Made by a program: the position numbers and the translations under genes
Shown here: one piece after another, positions 51,850 to 60,339 of the stretch
Layout of the letters: each line of letters begins with the position of its first letter
How positions within the stretch are numbered: the first letter of the stretch is position 1
Notes under the pieces: model-generated
Seen by the model: only the letters and a program-made list of their open reading frames with translations
Database searches by the model: none
Told to the model about the DNA's origin: nothing
From: Rhodococcus gordoniae
GTDB lineage: Bacteria; Actinomycetota; Actinomycetes; Mycobacteriales; Mycobacteriaceae
Length of the DNA: 64,000 nt
NCBI RefSeq assembly: GCF_001646655.1
Contig: NZ_LPZN01000028.1
Span: 38,474 to 102,473 of the forward strand
Reading direction: 5' to 3'

Positions 51850-51996
51850 GGTTACCGCCTAATCGCCCCTCCCCGGCTTCGGGAGTGGCGAGCCGGGGAC
51901 CCACGTAGTTCTTGGGGTGAATCTCCTCCGCCCGTCGCGGCGAGGAGTAGGGCTGATCTTCCGGCCCGAACCCGTCAGCTAACTCGGTCGGCGGGT
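51850..51996 (+). ncRNA. Cyclic di-AMP (ydaO-yuaA) riboswitch
   Basis: Aptamer consensus blocks occur in the right order: ACCGCCTAATC at the 5' end, GAGCCGGGGACCCACGTAG near 51890-51908, TTGGGGTGAATC near 51912-51923, TAGGGC, and CCCGAACCCGTCAGCTAAC near 51965-51983. P1 closes as CCGCC (51855-51859) with GGCGG (51990-51994). The downstream gene encodes an exported NlpC/P60 protein, a known target class for this riboswitch in actinobacteria, where c-di-AMP usually turns expression off. Confidence 0.92.
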
Positions 51997-52024
51997 GAAC
52001 GGAAGAAACGGAGAACGTCCCCTC

Positions 52025-52606
52025 GTGGTTTCGAACAACAGCAAGCGCACCGTCCGGCGCGCCCTTGTCGCCGGTGCCATTGCTCTCGGAGCAGTCACCG
52101 TCTCGGCCGGCCCGGCGATGGCCGAGCCCATCAACATTCCCGGTGTCGGAACGTTCGACCTCCCGGCCGGTGTGACCGTGCCGCCGGAGATCGCCAACCT
52201 CGTTCCGCCGGCCGCCGAGGGTGCCCCCGCGCCTCAGGCCGCTGCCTTCACCGCCCCCCTCGGCTCCGTCGGACAGCGTGCTGCCGACGCTGCGCAGTCG
52301 AAGATCGGCGCCCCCTACGTCTACGGCGCTGCCGGACCGAGCTCCTTCGACTGCTCGGGTCTCGTGCAGTGGGCCTTCAAGCAGGCCGGCCTCAGCGTCC
52401 CGCGCACCAGCTACGAGCAGGCTTCCGCCGGTACCCCCATCGATGTCGCGGCTCTCCAGCCCGGCGACGTCGTGTCGTTCTACGGAGGCAGCCACACCGG
52501 CATCTACATCGGCGGCGGCAACATCGTGCACGCCTCCACCTCCAGCCAGCCGGTGAAGATCGCGCCGCTGAACTCGATGCCCGTCGACGGAGCGCGTCGC
52601 TTCTGA
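52025..52606 (+). CDS. Exported NlpC/P60 peptidoglycan hydrolase
   Basis: A 193-residue secreted endopeptidase. The signal peptide (RTVRRALVAGAIALGAVTVSAGPAMAE) ends near residue 34. A short Pro/Ala linker follows, then the NlpC/P60 domain with the catalytic Cys in SSFDCSGLVQWAFK, the His in GGSHTGIYIGGGN and the third polar residue at IVHAS. It cleaves gamma-D-Glu-meso-DAP links in peptidoglycan by family analogy. The GTG at 52025 is preferred because the other in-frame GTG at 51995 lies in the riboswitch P1 helix. It resembles mycobacterial RipB-size enzymes. Confidence 0.9.
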   Translation: MVSNNSKRTVRRALVAGAIALGAVTVSAGPAMAEPINIPGVGTFDLPAGVTVPPEIANLVPPAAEGAPAPQAAAFTAPLGSVGQRAADAAQSKIGAPYVYGAAGPSSFDCSGLVQWAFKQAGLSVPRTSYEQASAGTPIDVAALQPGDVVSFYGGSHTGIYIGGGNIVHASTSSQPVKIAPLNSMPVDGARRF

Positions 52607-52661
52607 CCGCACGTCGCCTCCGATCGGACGGCGTTTCCCGCCTCCGCTCCGACGCATCATC

Positions 52662-52707
52662 TCCGAGAAGGGTGGGTCCGGTACCAACCGGACCCACCCT
52701 TCTCGGA
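52662..52707 (+). terminator. Terminator between the two NlpC/P60 genes
   Basis: TCCGAGAAGGGTGGGTCCGGT (52662-52682) pairs with its exact complement at 52687-52707 in a 21-bp stem with a 4-nt loop. It ends the first gene's transcript, so the second gene has its own promoter. Confidence 0.88.
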
Positions 52708-52876
52708 TGTCTGCGTGTGCGGCCCGTAGCCATGTCCGTCCGCTTGCACACAAAGTCGCCGCGCGTGATGGCTACTCGCAGGTAGACACAAACCTATGCG
52801 ATTCCGTAACCTGATCGAGACCTTCGATCGGCAGTTGCGGATGATCAAGGACGCCCGGGAAAGGATTCGAGCCCTC

Positions 52877-53980
52877 GTGGTTTCCGACAGGACGAAGCAC
52901 CTCATGCGAGTGCAGGGCAGGCCGAGAGCGCAGGGCAGGCCGGGAGTACGGGCCGCGCGCCGCCCGGCGCTCGTCGTGGCCCTCGTGATGATGGTCCTCG
53001 GTCTCACTCTCGCGCCGGCGGCGGCGCAACCACCGGGGGAGACCCCCGCCGCGCGACTCGACCACCTCGCCGATCTGTCGCGTCGCAGCGAGCAGGCCAC
53101 CGAAGCGTTGCACGCCGCGGGTGCGGATCTCGAAGCGAAGGTCGCGGCGCAGCAGGAGGCCGATACTCGCGCTGCCCAGGCCGACGAGGCCCTGGCCGGC
53201 GCTCGCGCCGACATCGCCCGCTTCAAGCCCACCGTCGACAAGCTCGCGCGGGCCAACTACCGCGGCGCGCGCACCAACCGGCTCTTCGCCGTGATGGTGA
53301 GCGACTCGCCTCAGCAGATGCTCGACCAGATGGTGCTGCTCGACGTCCTCGGTGAACAGACCTCGCGCGAGGTCGAAGGGTTCCGGACCGCCACCGCCGC
53401 CGCGGCCGAGGCCGCCGTGGCCGCGCAGCACGCCGCCGACGAGGCACATGCCGCCGCCGCGCAGGCCCAGACACTCCGCGACGAACTCCAGCGGCGTCAG
53501 GCCGAACTCGAGCAGCAGATCGAGGGAGTTCTCGATGCTTTCGAAGCGCTGAGCGACGCGGAGAAGGCCGAACTCGCCGGCACTCCCTTCCCGCCGGGCC
53601 TCGACGCCGAGAAGATCCTGCAGCACCTCGTCCCCGGCAGCAACGGCGCCGCCCTCCGGGCGGCCCTGTCCCGCATCGGCTCCCCGTACGTCTGGGGCGC
53701 GACCGGCCCCGATCAGTTCGACTGTTCGGGCCTCATGGTCTGGGCGTACAAGCAGGTCGGCAAGGCGCTGCCCCGCTCCAGTCAGGCCCAGGCGCAGGGC
53801 GGCGCCCCCGTCTCCCGCGAGAATCTGCAGCCCGGCGACCTCGTCATCTTCTACGACGATGCCTCCCACGTGGGCATGTACGTCGGCGACGGCAACATGG
53901 TGCATGCCTCGACCTTCGGTGTACCGGTGAAGGTCCAGTCGATCGATCGGTTCCCGTTCCACAGCGCCCGCCGGTACTGA
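52877..53980 (+). CDS. RipC-like NlpC/P60 peptidoglycan endopeptidase with coiled coil
   Basis: A 367-residue exported hydrolase. The signal region is ALVVALVMMVLGLTLAPAAAQ. A long Ala/Glu/Gln-rich coiled coil (about 65-220, PcsB/FtsX-partner type) follows, and then a C-terminal NlpC/P60 domain: catalytic Cys in DQFDCSGLMVWAYK, His in ASHVGMYVGDGN, and NMVHAS. It is similar in layout to M. tuberculosis RipC (Rv2190c), which is activated by FtsEX. The GTG at 52877 is chosen because the sequence CCCTCGTGGTTTC is shared with the start of the preceding NlpC/P60 gene; an ATG at 52796 would add 27 residues and an ATG at 52904 is also possible. Confidence 0.87.
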   Translation: MVSDRTKHLMRVQGRPRAQGRPGVRAARRPALVVALVMMVLGLTLAPAAAQPPGETPAARLDHLADLSRRSEQATEALHAAGADLEAKVAAQQEADTRAAQADEALAGARADIARFKPTVDKLARANYRGARTNRLFAVMVSDSPQQMLDQMVLLDVLGEQTSREVEGFRTATAAAAEAAVAAQHAADEAHAAAAQAQTLRDELQRRQAELEQQIEGVLDAFEALSDAEKAELAGTPFPPGLDAEKILQHLVPGSNGAALRAALSRIGSPYVWGATGPDQFDCSGLMVWAYKQVGKALPRSSQAQAQGGAPVSRENLQPGDLVIFYDDASHVGMYVGDGNMVHASTFGVPVKVQSIDRFPFHSARRY

Positions 53981-54052
53981 TTCGCCGCCACGTCGGCGCC
54001 GACTGCCGAGGTCGCCCCGGGCGCCGCCCGGACGTCGACCTAGACTGACGCG

Positions 54053-55378
54053 GTGCCCGCGCGATCGTCCTCTCCCGCCGGTACCCGCCGGTGGGAACGT
54101 CTCGGCCTGGCCGGGCTGGTCGTCGCACTGGTCACGGCAGGCCTGCTGCTGGCCGTCGACCCGGCGGACACCGACGACGCCGACAGCCGGGTACGGGCCG
54201 AACTGCAGGTCGTGCTGGACGACTGGAGCCGTGCCGTCCGGACCGGCGACGACGCGTTCCTCACCCGGTTGATCGACGCCGCGTCCCCGGCGCTCCTCGC
54301 CTCCGAGCGGGAGCGGATCGCGGCAATCGCCTCCGTTCCTCTCACCGACTTCGGGTACGAACTCGCCCCCGACTCGGCGTTGCCCCTGCCGCCCGAGGTC
54401 GTCGCCCGGTTCGGCGCCGACGAGGTCCGGGCCCACCGCGTCCACCTCCGGTTCGCTGTGGACGGCATCGACGACGTACCCACCCGCCGGCCCGTGACCG
54501 TGCTGTTCGTCCACCGGCCGCACGGCTGGCGGATCGCCGACGACGCGCCGGCCCTCGCCGGGGCGGAGACCGCGACCTGGCGGGGACCGTGGGACCACGG
54601 TCCGCTCCACGTCGCGACCGCACAGACCGAGGGCGGACGTTCGCTCGTGATCGGGCACCCGGACAACGCGTCGTTCGTGGACGACCTCGCCGACGACCTG
54701 CCGTCCGTGGTGGAGGCCGTCGACGACCTGTGGGGCGACACCTGGCCGCGGCGCGCGCTGGTCGTCGTGACCTCCTCGCGCGAGGAGTTCTCGCACCTCG
54801 TCGGGCCGCGGCACGACGGCGACGACATCGCTGCCGTCGCGGTCTCCGACGACGTGGATCACGGGCACGGGATCGCCACCGGTCAGCGCATCGTCTTCAA
54901 CCCGGCTGCGAGCGAGCGGCTCGACGACACCTCGCGGAGAACCGTGCTCGCCCACGAGACGGTGCACGTCGCCGCGCGGGCCGGCACGGTGGACGGTTCG
55001 CCGATGTGGGTTCTCGAGGGTTTCGCCGACTACGTCGGCCACCGCGCGACAGCGGAGGAGCTCGACGTCCGGCGGATCGCACCGACGCTGACCCGGCAGG
55101 TTCGGTCGTCGGGTGTACCGGTGTCGCTGCCGGCCGACGGCGATTTCACCGGCGAACGCTCGGCGCTCGCCTACGAGACCGCCTGGTCGATCGCCGCGTA
55201 CACCGCCGACGAGTTCGGACACGACAGGCTGGTCGCCCTGTACCGCGCCCTCGCCGCGGGTCCTGCCACGGACGAGAAGCTCGACGACGTGCTCACCGAA
55301 CTGCTCGGCGTCGACACCACCGAGTTCGTGGAGGGCTGGGGACGCTGGCTCGGAGGCCGACTCCGCGACACCCACTGA
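54053..55378 (+). CDS. Membrane-anchored HExxH metalloprotease candidate
   Basis: A 441-residue protein with one N-terminal membrane anchor (LGLAGLVVALVTAGLLLAV, about 17-35) and a large extracytoplasmic part. It carries the zinc motif HETVHVAA near residue 302 and a following MWVLEGFADYVGHRA segment, in which the Glu could be the third zinc ligand. This is the pattern of gluzincin-type (M1/MA-clan) peptidases. The region between the anchor and the active site (about 45-250) looks like an SnoaL/NTF2-like domain. I do not know the substrate. It is 72 bp downstream of the RipC-like gene and 63 bp upstream of pimB. Confidence 0.8.
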   Translation: MPARSSSPAGTRRWERLGLAGLVVALVTAGLLLAVDPADTDDADSRVRAELQVVLDDWSRAVRTGDDAFLTRLIDAASPALLASERERIAAIASVPLTDFGYELAPDSALPLPPEVVARFGADEVRAHRVHLRFAVDGIDDVPTRRPVTVLFVHRPHGWRIADDAPALAGAETATWRGPWDHGPLHVATAQTEGGRSLVIGHPDNASFVDDLADDLPSVVEAVDDLWGDTWPRRALVVVTSSREEFSHLVGPRHDGDDIAAVAVSDDVDHGHGIATGQRIVFNPAASERLDDTSRRTVLAHETVHVAARAGTVDGSPMWVLEGFADYVGHRATAEELDVRRIAPTLTRQVRSSGVPVSLPADGDFTGERSALAYETAWSIAAYTADEFGHDRLVALYRALAAGPATDEKLDDVLTELLGVDTTEFVEGWGRWLGGRLRDTH

Positions 55379-55441
55379 TCGGCCCGTGCCGGGGCGGGAC
55401 CCGTCCACGCGCGCGCGTCCCGCTGCTTCTACGGTGGACCC

Positions 55442-56611
55442 ATGTCGCGAACCCTGCTGGTGACGAACGATTTCCCGCCCCGCCCCGGTGGCATCCAGTC
55501 CTATCTGCACGCCTTCGCGAACCAGCTGCCGTCCGACGACCTCGTCGTCTACGCACCGCGCTGGCGCGGCGACAGCCACGTGAAATTCGACGCGCGGGCT
55601 CCCTTCGAGGTCGTCCGTCATTCCACGACGCTGATGCTGCCCACCCCCGACGTCGCCCGCCGCGCCACCCGCCTGCTCGTCGAACACGACTGCGACACCG
55701 TCTGGTTCGGAGCCGCCGCGCCGTTGGCGTTGCTGGCGCCCGTGATGCGCCGCGCCGGAGCCCACCGCATCGTCGCCAGCACACACGGCCACGAGGTGGG
55801 GTGGTCGATGCTGCCCGCCGCCCGCCAGGCCCTGCGGCAGATCGGCGACCATACCGACACCGTCACCTACGTCAGCCGCTACACCCGGGGACGTTTCGCC
55901 TCCGCGTTCGGTCCCGAGGCCGGCCTCGAACACCTGCCGTCCGGAGTCGACACGGATGTCTTCCGGCCCGATCCGGGAGCGCGCGCCGACCTGCGGGCAC
56001 GTTACGGACTCGGCGACCGGCCCACCGTGCTGTGCCTGTCGCGCCTCGTACCGCGCAAGGGGCAGGACGTGCTCATCCGTGCGCTGCCCGCGATCCGCAC
56101 GCGCATCGACGGTGCCGTCCTCGTCATCGTCGGCGGCGGACCGTACGAGTCGCGACTGCGCGAGCTCGCCCGCCGCGCCGGCGTGGAGGACCATGTCGTG
56201 TTCACCGGCACCGTGCCGGCAGCCGAACTCGCCGCGCACCACACCGTCGCCGACGTGTTCGCGATGCCGTGTCGCACCCGCGGCGGCGGTCTCGACGTCG
56301 AGGGCCTGGGCATCGTCTACCTCGAGGCGTCCGCGACCGGTGTCCCCGTCGTGGCCGGCAGATCGGGCGGGGCCCCGGAGACGGTGCGGGACGGCCGGAC
56401 CGGGTACGTCGTCGACGGCACCGCGGTGACGGCGGTCGCCACCGCCGTGTCCGGCATCCTCGCCGATCCCGACCGTGCCGCCGCGATGGGCGCGGCCGGT
56501 CGCGAGTGGGTGTCCACCGACTGGAGATGGGACGTCCTGGGAGCGAGATTGCGCGGATATCTCGACGCCGCGACGCCACCGAGCGAGACCGTGGCGCCGT
56601 CGGCGGGGTGA
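55442..56611 (+). CDS. pimB: PimB-type mannosyltransferase (GT4)
   Basis: A 389-residue GT-B glycosyltransferase. Motifs: VTNDFPPRPGGIQSYLHAFA at the N-terminus, STHGHEVGWSMLP and LPSGVDTDVFRPD, then CLSRLVPRKGQDVLIRALP (donor-binding loop) and the EX7E-type segment VEGLGIVYLEASATGVPVVAG. These match PimB' (Rv2188c), which adds the second mannose of phosphatidylinositol mannosides on the cytosolic membrane face. It supplies the precursors for lipomannan and lipoarabinomannan. Located as in mycobacteria, upstream of the SRPBCC/ArsA genes. Confidence 0.93.
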   Translation: MSRTLLVTNDFPPRPGGIQSYLHAFANQLPSDDLVVYAPRWRGDSHVKFDARAPFEVVRHSTTLMLPTPDVARRATRLLVEHDCDTVWFGAAAPLALLAPVMRRAGAHRIVASTHGHEVGWSMLPAARQALRQIGDHTDTVTYVSRYTRGRFASAFGPEAGLEHLPSGVDTDVFRPDPGARADLRARYGLGDRPTVLCLSRLVPRKGQDVLIRALPAIRTRIDGAVLVIVGGGPYESRLRELARRAGVEDHVVFTGTVPAAELAAHHTVADVFAMPCRTRGGGLDVEGLGIVYLEASATGVPVVAGRSGGAPETVRDGRTGYVVDGTAVTAVATAVSGILADPDRAAAMGAAGREWVSTDWRWDVLGARLRGYLDAATPPSETVAPSAG

Positions 56612-56635
56612 CCGGACGGGCCGGAGGCGCGATGT

Positions 56636-57040
56636 GTGAAGCTGTCCTGCGTGAGCAGCATTCAGGTGGCGGATCAGACCTTCGTAGCGGCGCCCCCGGA
56701 GCGCATCGCCGAGGAGGTCGCGGCGCCCGATCGGTGGCGTGCCTGGTGGCCCGATCTCACGCTGACCGTGCGTGAGGACCGTGCCGAGAAGGGCATCCGG
56801 TGGACGGTGTCGGGCCCGCTCGACGGGACGATGGAAGTGTGGCTCGAACCGGTCCTCGACGGCGCGGTGATCCACTACTTCCTGCACTGCGAACCGGCTG
56901 GTGTCCCACCCGAGCGCGTGGCGGGTCTCGACCTCGCCGCCATGAACCGGACGCGCCGGGTCCAGGGAAAGGTGATGACCTTCGAGGTCAAGCAGCGTCT
57001 CGAGGCCGGTCGTCCGGCGGGTGAGCCACCGCGCTCCTGA
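56636..57040 (+). CDS. SRPBCC-fold protein (polyketide cyclase-like), first of two
   Basis: A 134-residue START/SRPBCC fold protein: VADQTFVAAPPERIAEEVAAP (first strand and helix), RAWWPDLTLTV, DGTMEVWLEPVLDGAVIHY and a C-terminal amphipathic helix. Such folds bind hydrophobic ligands. It resembles mycobacterial Rv2186c/Rv2185c-region proteins, whose ligand is not known. The GTG at 56636 is supported by GGAGG with 8-nt spacing. It lies 24 bp after pimB and is probably in the same transcript. Confidence 0.82.
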   Translation: MKLSCVSSIQVADQTFVAAPPERIAEEVAAPDRWRAWWPDLTLTVREDRAEKGIRWTVSGPLDGTMEVWLEPVLDGAVIHYFLHCEPAGVPPERVAGLDLAAMNRTRRVQGKVMTFEVKQRLEAGRPAGEPPRS

Positions 57041-57144
57041 CGGACCGAAGTGCCGATACCGTTGTCCGCAGAGTGTGTGATAGACCGTCGGAACGGGACT
57101 GATCGGTGTACACCCGAGGGACCGAGAAAGGGAGCCGTCACCAC

Positions 57145-57582
57145 ATGGCCGAGAAGACGAAGAGGTCGATCACCATCGACGCGCCGGCCGAGCGTGTCAT
57201 GAAGGTCATCGCAGATTTCGATGCCTATCCCACCTGGGTGTCGGCGGCGAAGACCGTGGAGGTGGTGGAACACCGCCCCGACGGGCGGGCAGAGCGCGTG
57301 CGCTTCGTCCTGGACGCCGGCATCGTCAAGGACACCTACGTCCTGCGGTACAAGTGGGCGCCCGACAACCGCGCCGTGAGCTGGGATCTCGAGAGCGGCG
57401 AGATCCAGAAGGCGCAGTCGGGCTCGTACGTGCTGACCGAGACCGCCGACGGCACCACCGTCGTCGACTACCAGCTCACGGTGGACCTCACGATTCCGAT
57501 GATCGGTCTGTTCAAGCGCAAGGCGGAGAAGGTCATCACCGACACCGCGCTGAAGGAACTCAAGAAGCAGGTGGAGGGCTGA
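57145..57582 (+). CDS. SRPBCC-fold protein (TB16.3 family)
   Basis: A 145-residue START/SRPBCC protein starting MAEKTKRSITIDAPAERVMK. Compared with M. tuberculosis TB16.3 (Rv2185c, 144 residues) it shares ADFDAYPTW, the VDLTIPMIGLFKRKAEK strand/helix and the ending LKELKKQVEG. It is probably a hydrophobic ligand-binding or lipid-related protein in the cytosol. The ATG at 57145 has AAAGGGAG upstream. The next gene starts 23 bp after its stop. Confidence 0.88.
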   Translation: MAEKTKRSITIDAPAERVMKVIADFDAYPTWVSAAKTVEVVEHRPDGRAERVRFVLDAGIVKDTYVLRYKWAPDNRAVSWDLESGEIQKAQSGSYVLTETADGTTVVDYQLTVDLTIPMIGLFKRKAEKVITDTALKELKKQVEG

Positions 57583-57605
57583 ACGTCCGGCCCGCCCCGG
57601 CCCGC

Positions 57606-58814
57606 GTGCGATGGTTCCTCGGCAAGGGCGGCACCGGGAAGACGACCGTGGCCGCGGCCGAGGCGCTCGCGACCGCCCGCGCGGGGGAGCCCGTGCTCGT
57701 CGTCTCGATCGACCAGGCGCACTCGCTCGGCGACGTGCTCGACCTGCCCCCGGCCACGAGCCGGGACGCCGGCGGGTCCGGCATCCGGACCGTCGAGGAG
57801 AAACTCGACATGGTGGAGATCGATGCGCTGCAGCTGCTCCGGTCGCGCTATGCGGTCCTCGCATCGATGGCGGCGCTCGCCGGGACCCACGAACACGCCG
57901 AGCAGTTCGACCTGCCCGAGCCCGACGAACTGACCGGCCTGCCCGGCGTCCAGGAGCTCCTGGTGCTCTCGGAGGTCGCGCGACTCTCGGACACCGGAAA
58001 GTGGTCCCATATCGTCGTCGACGCGCCGGCCTCGGCCGACGCCCTGCGCACTCTCGCCGCGCCGCGCACGGTGGCCGACTATCTGGAACGGGTCTGGCCG
58101 CAGCACAGCCGGGTCGCGGCCACCACCGGCCCCGACCCCCGGACGGCCGTCTTCGTCGCCCTGTTCGACCGGCTGCTCTCGGGCATCGCCGCGGTACGCG
58201 ACCTGCTCGACGATCGTCGACGCAGCACGGCGGTGATCGTGGCGACGCCTGATCGCGCCGGTCGTGCCGAACTGCGCAGGGTGCGGTCGTGGCTCGCCCT
58301 GTCCGGCATCCGGGTCGAGGCGGTCGTGATCAACGGAGTCATTCCCTCGGTGGGTGGATCGGGTGCGGCGGCGCGACTGCTCGCCGACCAGCGGGCCGCG
58401 CACGAGGCGGTCGTGGAGGAGATCACGACGACCGTCACCGACGTCCCCGTGATCGTGTGCGAGCGCCGTGCAGCCGAGCCGGTAGGGTTGGAAGCTCTGG
58501 AGGAGCTCGCTGCGGCGCTCCGCCGCGACCCACCCGCACCCTCGTCGGACACCGGCGATCCGGTCCGGGTGCAGCACGAATCGGGAACGGGGGTGGAATC
58601 GGTGTACGCGATGCGCATGTACCTCCCACTCGCCGACCCCGCGTCCCTGACACTCGGACGCATCGGCGACGACCTGGTCGTCGGCGCCGACGGCATGCGC
58701 CGCCGGGTGCGACTCGCGTCGGGGCTGCGGCGGTGCACGGTCTCCGAAGCCGAGTTCGACGGCACCGATCTGGTGGTGCGCTTCGTACCGGATCCGGCGG
58801 TGTGGCCGCTGTGA
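57606..58814 (+). CDS. ArsA-like (Get3-type) ATPase
   Basis: A 402-residue P-loop ATPase. The Walker A motif WFLGKGGTGKTTVAAA is of the deviant ArsA/MinD type with the signature Lys. Switch I lies around VVSIDQAHSLGDVL, switch II at HIVVDAPASADALR, and the A-loop at VIVATPDRAGRAELRR. A C-terminal beta-rich domain (about 330-402) is like the one found in related ArsA proteins. Mycobacterial Rv2184c is the positional counterpart; arsenite transport is unlikely, and tail-anchored or lipid-linked handling is possible. The GTG at 57606 is the first plausible in-frame start; a non-canonical start near 57579 cannot be excluded. Confidence 0.83.
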   Translation: MRWFLGKGGTGKTTVAAAEALATARAGEPVLVVSIDQAHSLGDVLDLPPATSRDAGGSGIRTVEEKLDMVEIDALQLLRSRYAVLASMAALAGTHEHAEQFDLPEPDELTGLPGVQELLVLSEVARLSDTGKWSHIVVDAPASADALRTLAAPRTVADYLERVWPQHSRVAATTGPDPRTAVFVALFDRLLSGIAAVRDLLDDRRRSTAVIVATPDRAGRAELRRVRSWLALSGIRVEAVVINGVIPSVGGSGAAARLLADQRAAHEAVVEEITTTVTDVPVIVCERRAAEPVGLEALEELAAALRRDPPAPSSDTGDPVRVQHESGTGVESVYAMRMYLPLADPASLTLGRIGDDLVVGADGMRRRVRLASGLRRCTVSEAEFDGTDLVVRFVPDPAVWPL

Positions 58815-59206
58815 GAGACGATCACGAAGCTCTGCTCTCCGAGCTGTTGCTGCTCGCCGACGCCGTGCTCGACCGCGTCGAGGGTGCGGTGCAGCAGTTC
58901 GCCGTCCCACCCGCCGACGACTCCGCTTCCGGGTCGGCAGCGCCTTCGAGCGCTCCTGACTCGGCAGCGACCCCGGGTGGGTGCGCGTGGTGTCCGCTCT
59001 GCGCGGCTGCAGCGCTGGTACGCGGCGAGAACCATGAGCTCGTCACCAGGCTGGCGACCAAGTTGGCGGCTCTGATCGCGCTGCTCCGTGAGTTCCTCTC
59101 GCAGTTCCTGTCCGCGACCGGCGGCAACCCACCGGAGCCCACGCCCGATCCGCCGACGCGTGAGCGTGCGGCCTTCGTGCCGATCTCCGTCAACGTCCGG
59201 CCGTGA
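58811..59206 (+). CDS. Small Cys-rich conserved protein (Rv2183c-like)
   Basis: A 131-residue protein with an N-terminal amphipathic helix (DHEALLSELLLLADAVLDRVE). The central motif CAWCPLCAAAALVRGE provides a CxxCxxC metal-site candidate, followed by a hydrophobic helix KLAALIALLREFLSQFL. No signal peptide is seen. Mycobacterial Rv2183c, in the same position after the ArsA-like ATPase, also has a CxxC-type cluster near its middle. Function is unknown. The GTG at 58811 overlaps the ATPase stop by 4 nt. Confidence 0.8.
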   Translation: MRDDHEALLSELLLLADAVLDRVEGAVQQFAVPPADDSASGSAAPSSAPDSAATPGGCAWCPLCAAAALVRGENHELVTRLATKLAALIALLREFLSQFLSATGGNPPEPTPDPPTRERAAFVPISVNVRP

Positions 59207-60180
59207 GCATCGGCCACGGGAACGGCGCTGTGCTCACGGTGGGGATCGATATCGGTGGAACGAGTATTCGTGCCGCGGCCGTCGATCGGAACGGCGAGGT
59301 CGCCGACAGTGTGCGCACGCAGACGCCGTCCTCCGCGGTCGCCCTCGAGAACGCTCTGCATCGTCTCGTCGATCACCTGCGTGGTCGCAACGACATCGCG
59401 GCGGTCGGGCTGGGGGTCGCGGGCTTCCTGACCGAAGACCGCACCACGGTGCGGTTCGCGCCCCACCTGCCCTGGCGGGAGACGCCACTCGCGCAGACGC
59501 TGACCGCGCGCTTCGGGCTGCCGGTCGTCCTCGAACACGACGCCAACGCCGCAGCCTGGGCCGAGTACCGCTTCGGTGCCGCCGCAGGCAGCGGGATCGC
59601 GGTGATGGTGGCACTCGGAACGGGAATCGGTGCTGCCCTGCTGCTCGACGGCAGGATCTATCGCGGTGCGTACGGTGTGGCCCCCGAACTCGGGCACCTG
59701 CAGGTCGATCCCGACGGCCGTCCCTGCCCGTGCGGAAAGCGCGGTTGCTGGGAGCGATATTGCAGCGGAACAGGTCTCGTGGACACGACCGTCGAAATGC
59801 TCGCGGCGGATCCCGGACGTTCCGTGCTCGCCGGCGAGATCGCCGCGGATCCGGGATCGCTCACCGGACGGCGGATCGCCGGGGCCGCCCACGACGGCGA
59901 TCCCGTCGCGCTCGCGGCGTTCGACGACTTCGCCCGCAGGCTCGGGCTCGGACTGGCGCTCGTCGCCGACGTCTACGACCCCGAACTCGTCGTCATCGGG
60001 GGAGGGGTCTCCGGCTCCGCGCCGCTGTTCCTCGATGCTGCGCGCGAACACTATGCGGCCGTCACCACCGGTGCCGGGCACCGTCCCCTCGCGCGGGTAC
60101 GGGTGGCGCAGCTCGGTGATGCCGCAGGGCTGATCGGTGCCGCGGATCTGGCCCGCGCCGAGGTGTGCGGAACCCCGTGA
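59203..60180 (+). CDS. ROK-family sugar kinase (glucokinase-like)
   Basis: A 325-residue ROK kinase. The ATP loop GIDIGGTSIRAAAVDRNG, the acidic EHDANAAAWAEYRFG with the catalytic Asp, GTGIGAALLLDG, and the zinc-binding motif PCPCGKRGCWERYCSG with a preceding ELGHLQVD (His/Glu) are intact. It is probably a cytosolic glucokinase or a related hexose kinase. The GTG at 59203 overlaps the previous stop by 4 nt. In mycobacteria a ROK glucokinase is also found in this interval; the substrate is not certain. Confidence 0.9.
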   Translation: MSIGHGNGAVLTVGIDIGGTSIRAAAVDRNGEVADSVRTQTPSSAVALENALHRLVDHLRGRNDIAAVGLGVAGFLTEDRTTVRFAPHLPWRETPLAQTLTARFGLPVVLEHDANAAAWAEYRFGAAAGSGIAVMVALGTGIGAALLLDGRIYRGAYGVAPELGHLQVDPDGRPCPCGKRGCWERYCSGTGLVDTTVEMLAADPGRSVLAGEIAADPGSLTGRRIAGAAHDGDPVALAAFDDFARRLGLGLALVADVYDPELVVIGGGVSGSAPLFLDAAREHYAAVTTGAGHRPLARVRVAQLGDAAGLIGAADLARAEVCGTP

Positions 60181-60339
60181 TCCCGTTCAGCGGATGAGAT
60201 TATCGTCACGTCGAGGTCGAAAGCGTGGGGTCGGGCACCTCGGTGATGTGCGTGTGGCGGCCGCATCGTCGTAGAGTCGACCGGCGGGCGGTGCTGCACC
60301 GATCCGCGTGGGGGGAAGATCGGATTCGGGAAGGATGCC

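Noticed and set aside
51995..52024. GTG at 51995 as start of the first NlpC/P60 protein
   Set aside because: It overlaps the closing helix of the riboswitch, and the signal peptide fits the GTG at 52025.
52796..52876. ATG at 52796 as start of the RipC-like protein
   Set aside because: It would put 27 charged residues before an already long N-region and uses codons rare for this genome (AGG, ATT); not excluded.
52772..56887. Very long minus-strand open frame (1371 codons)
   Set aside because: It runs antisense through the RipC-like, metalloprotease and pimB genes; its composition is the mirror of GC-rich third positions and it shows no domain.
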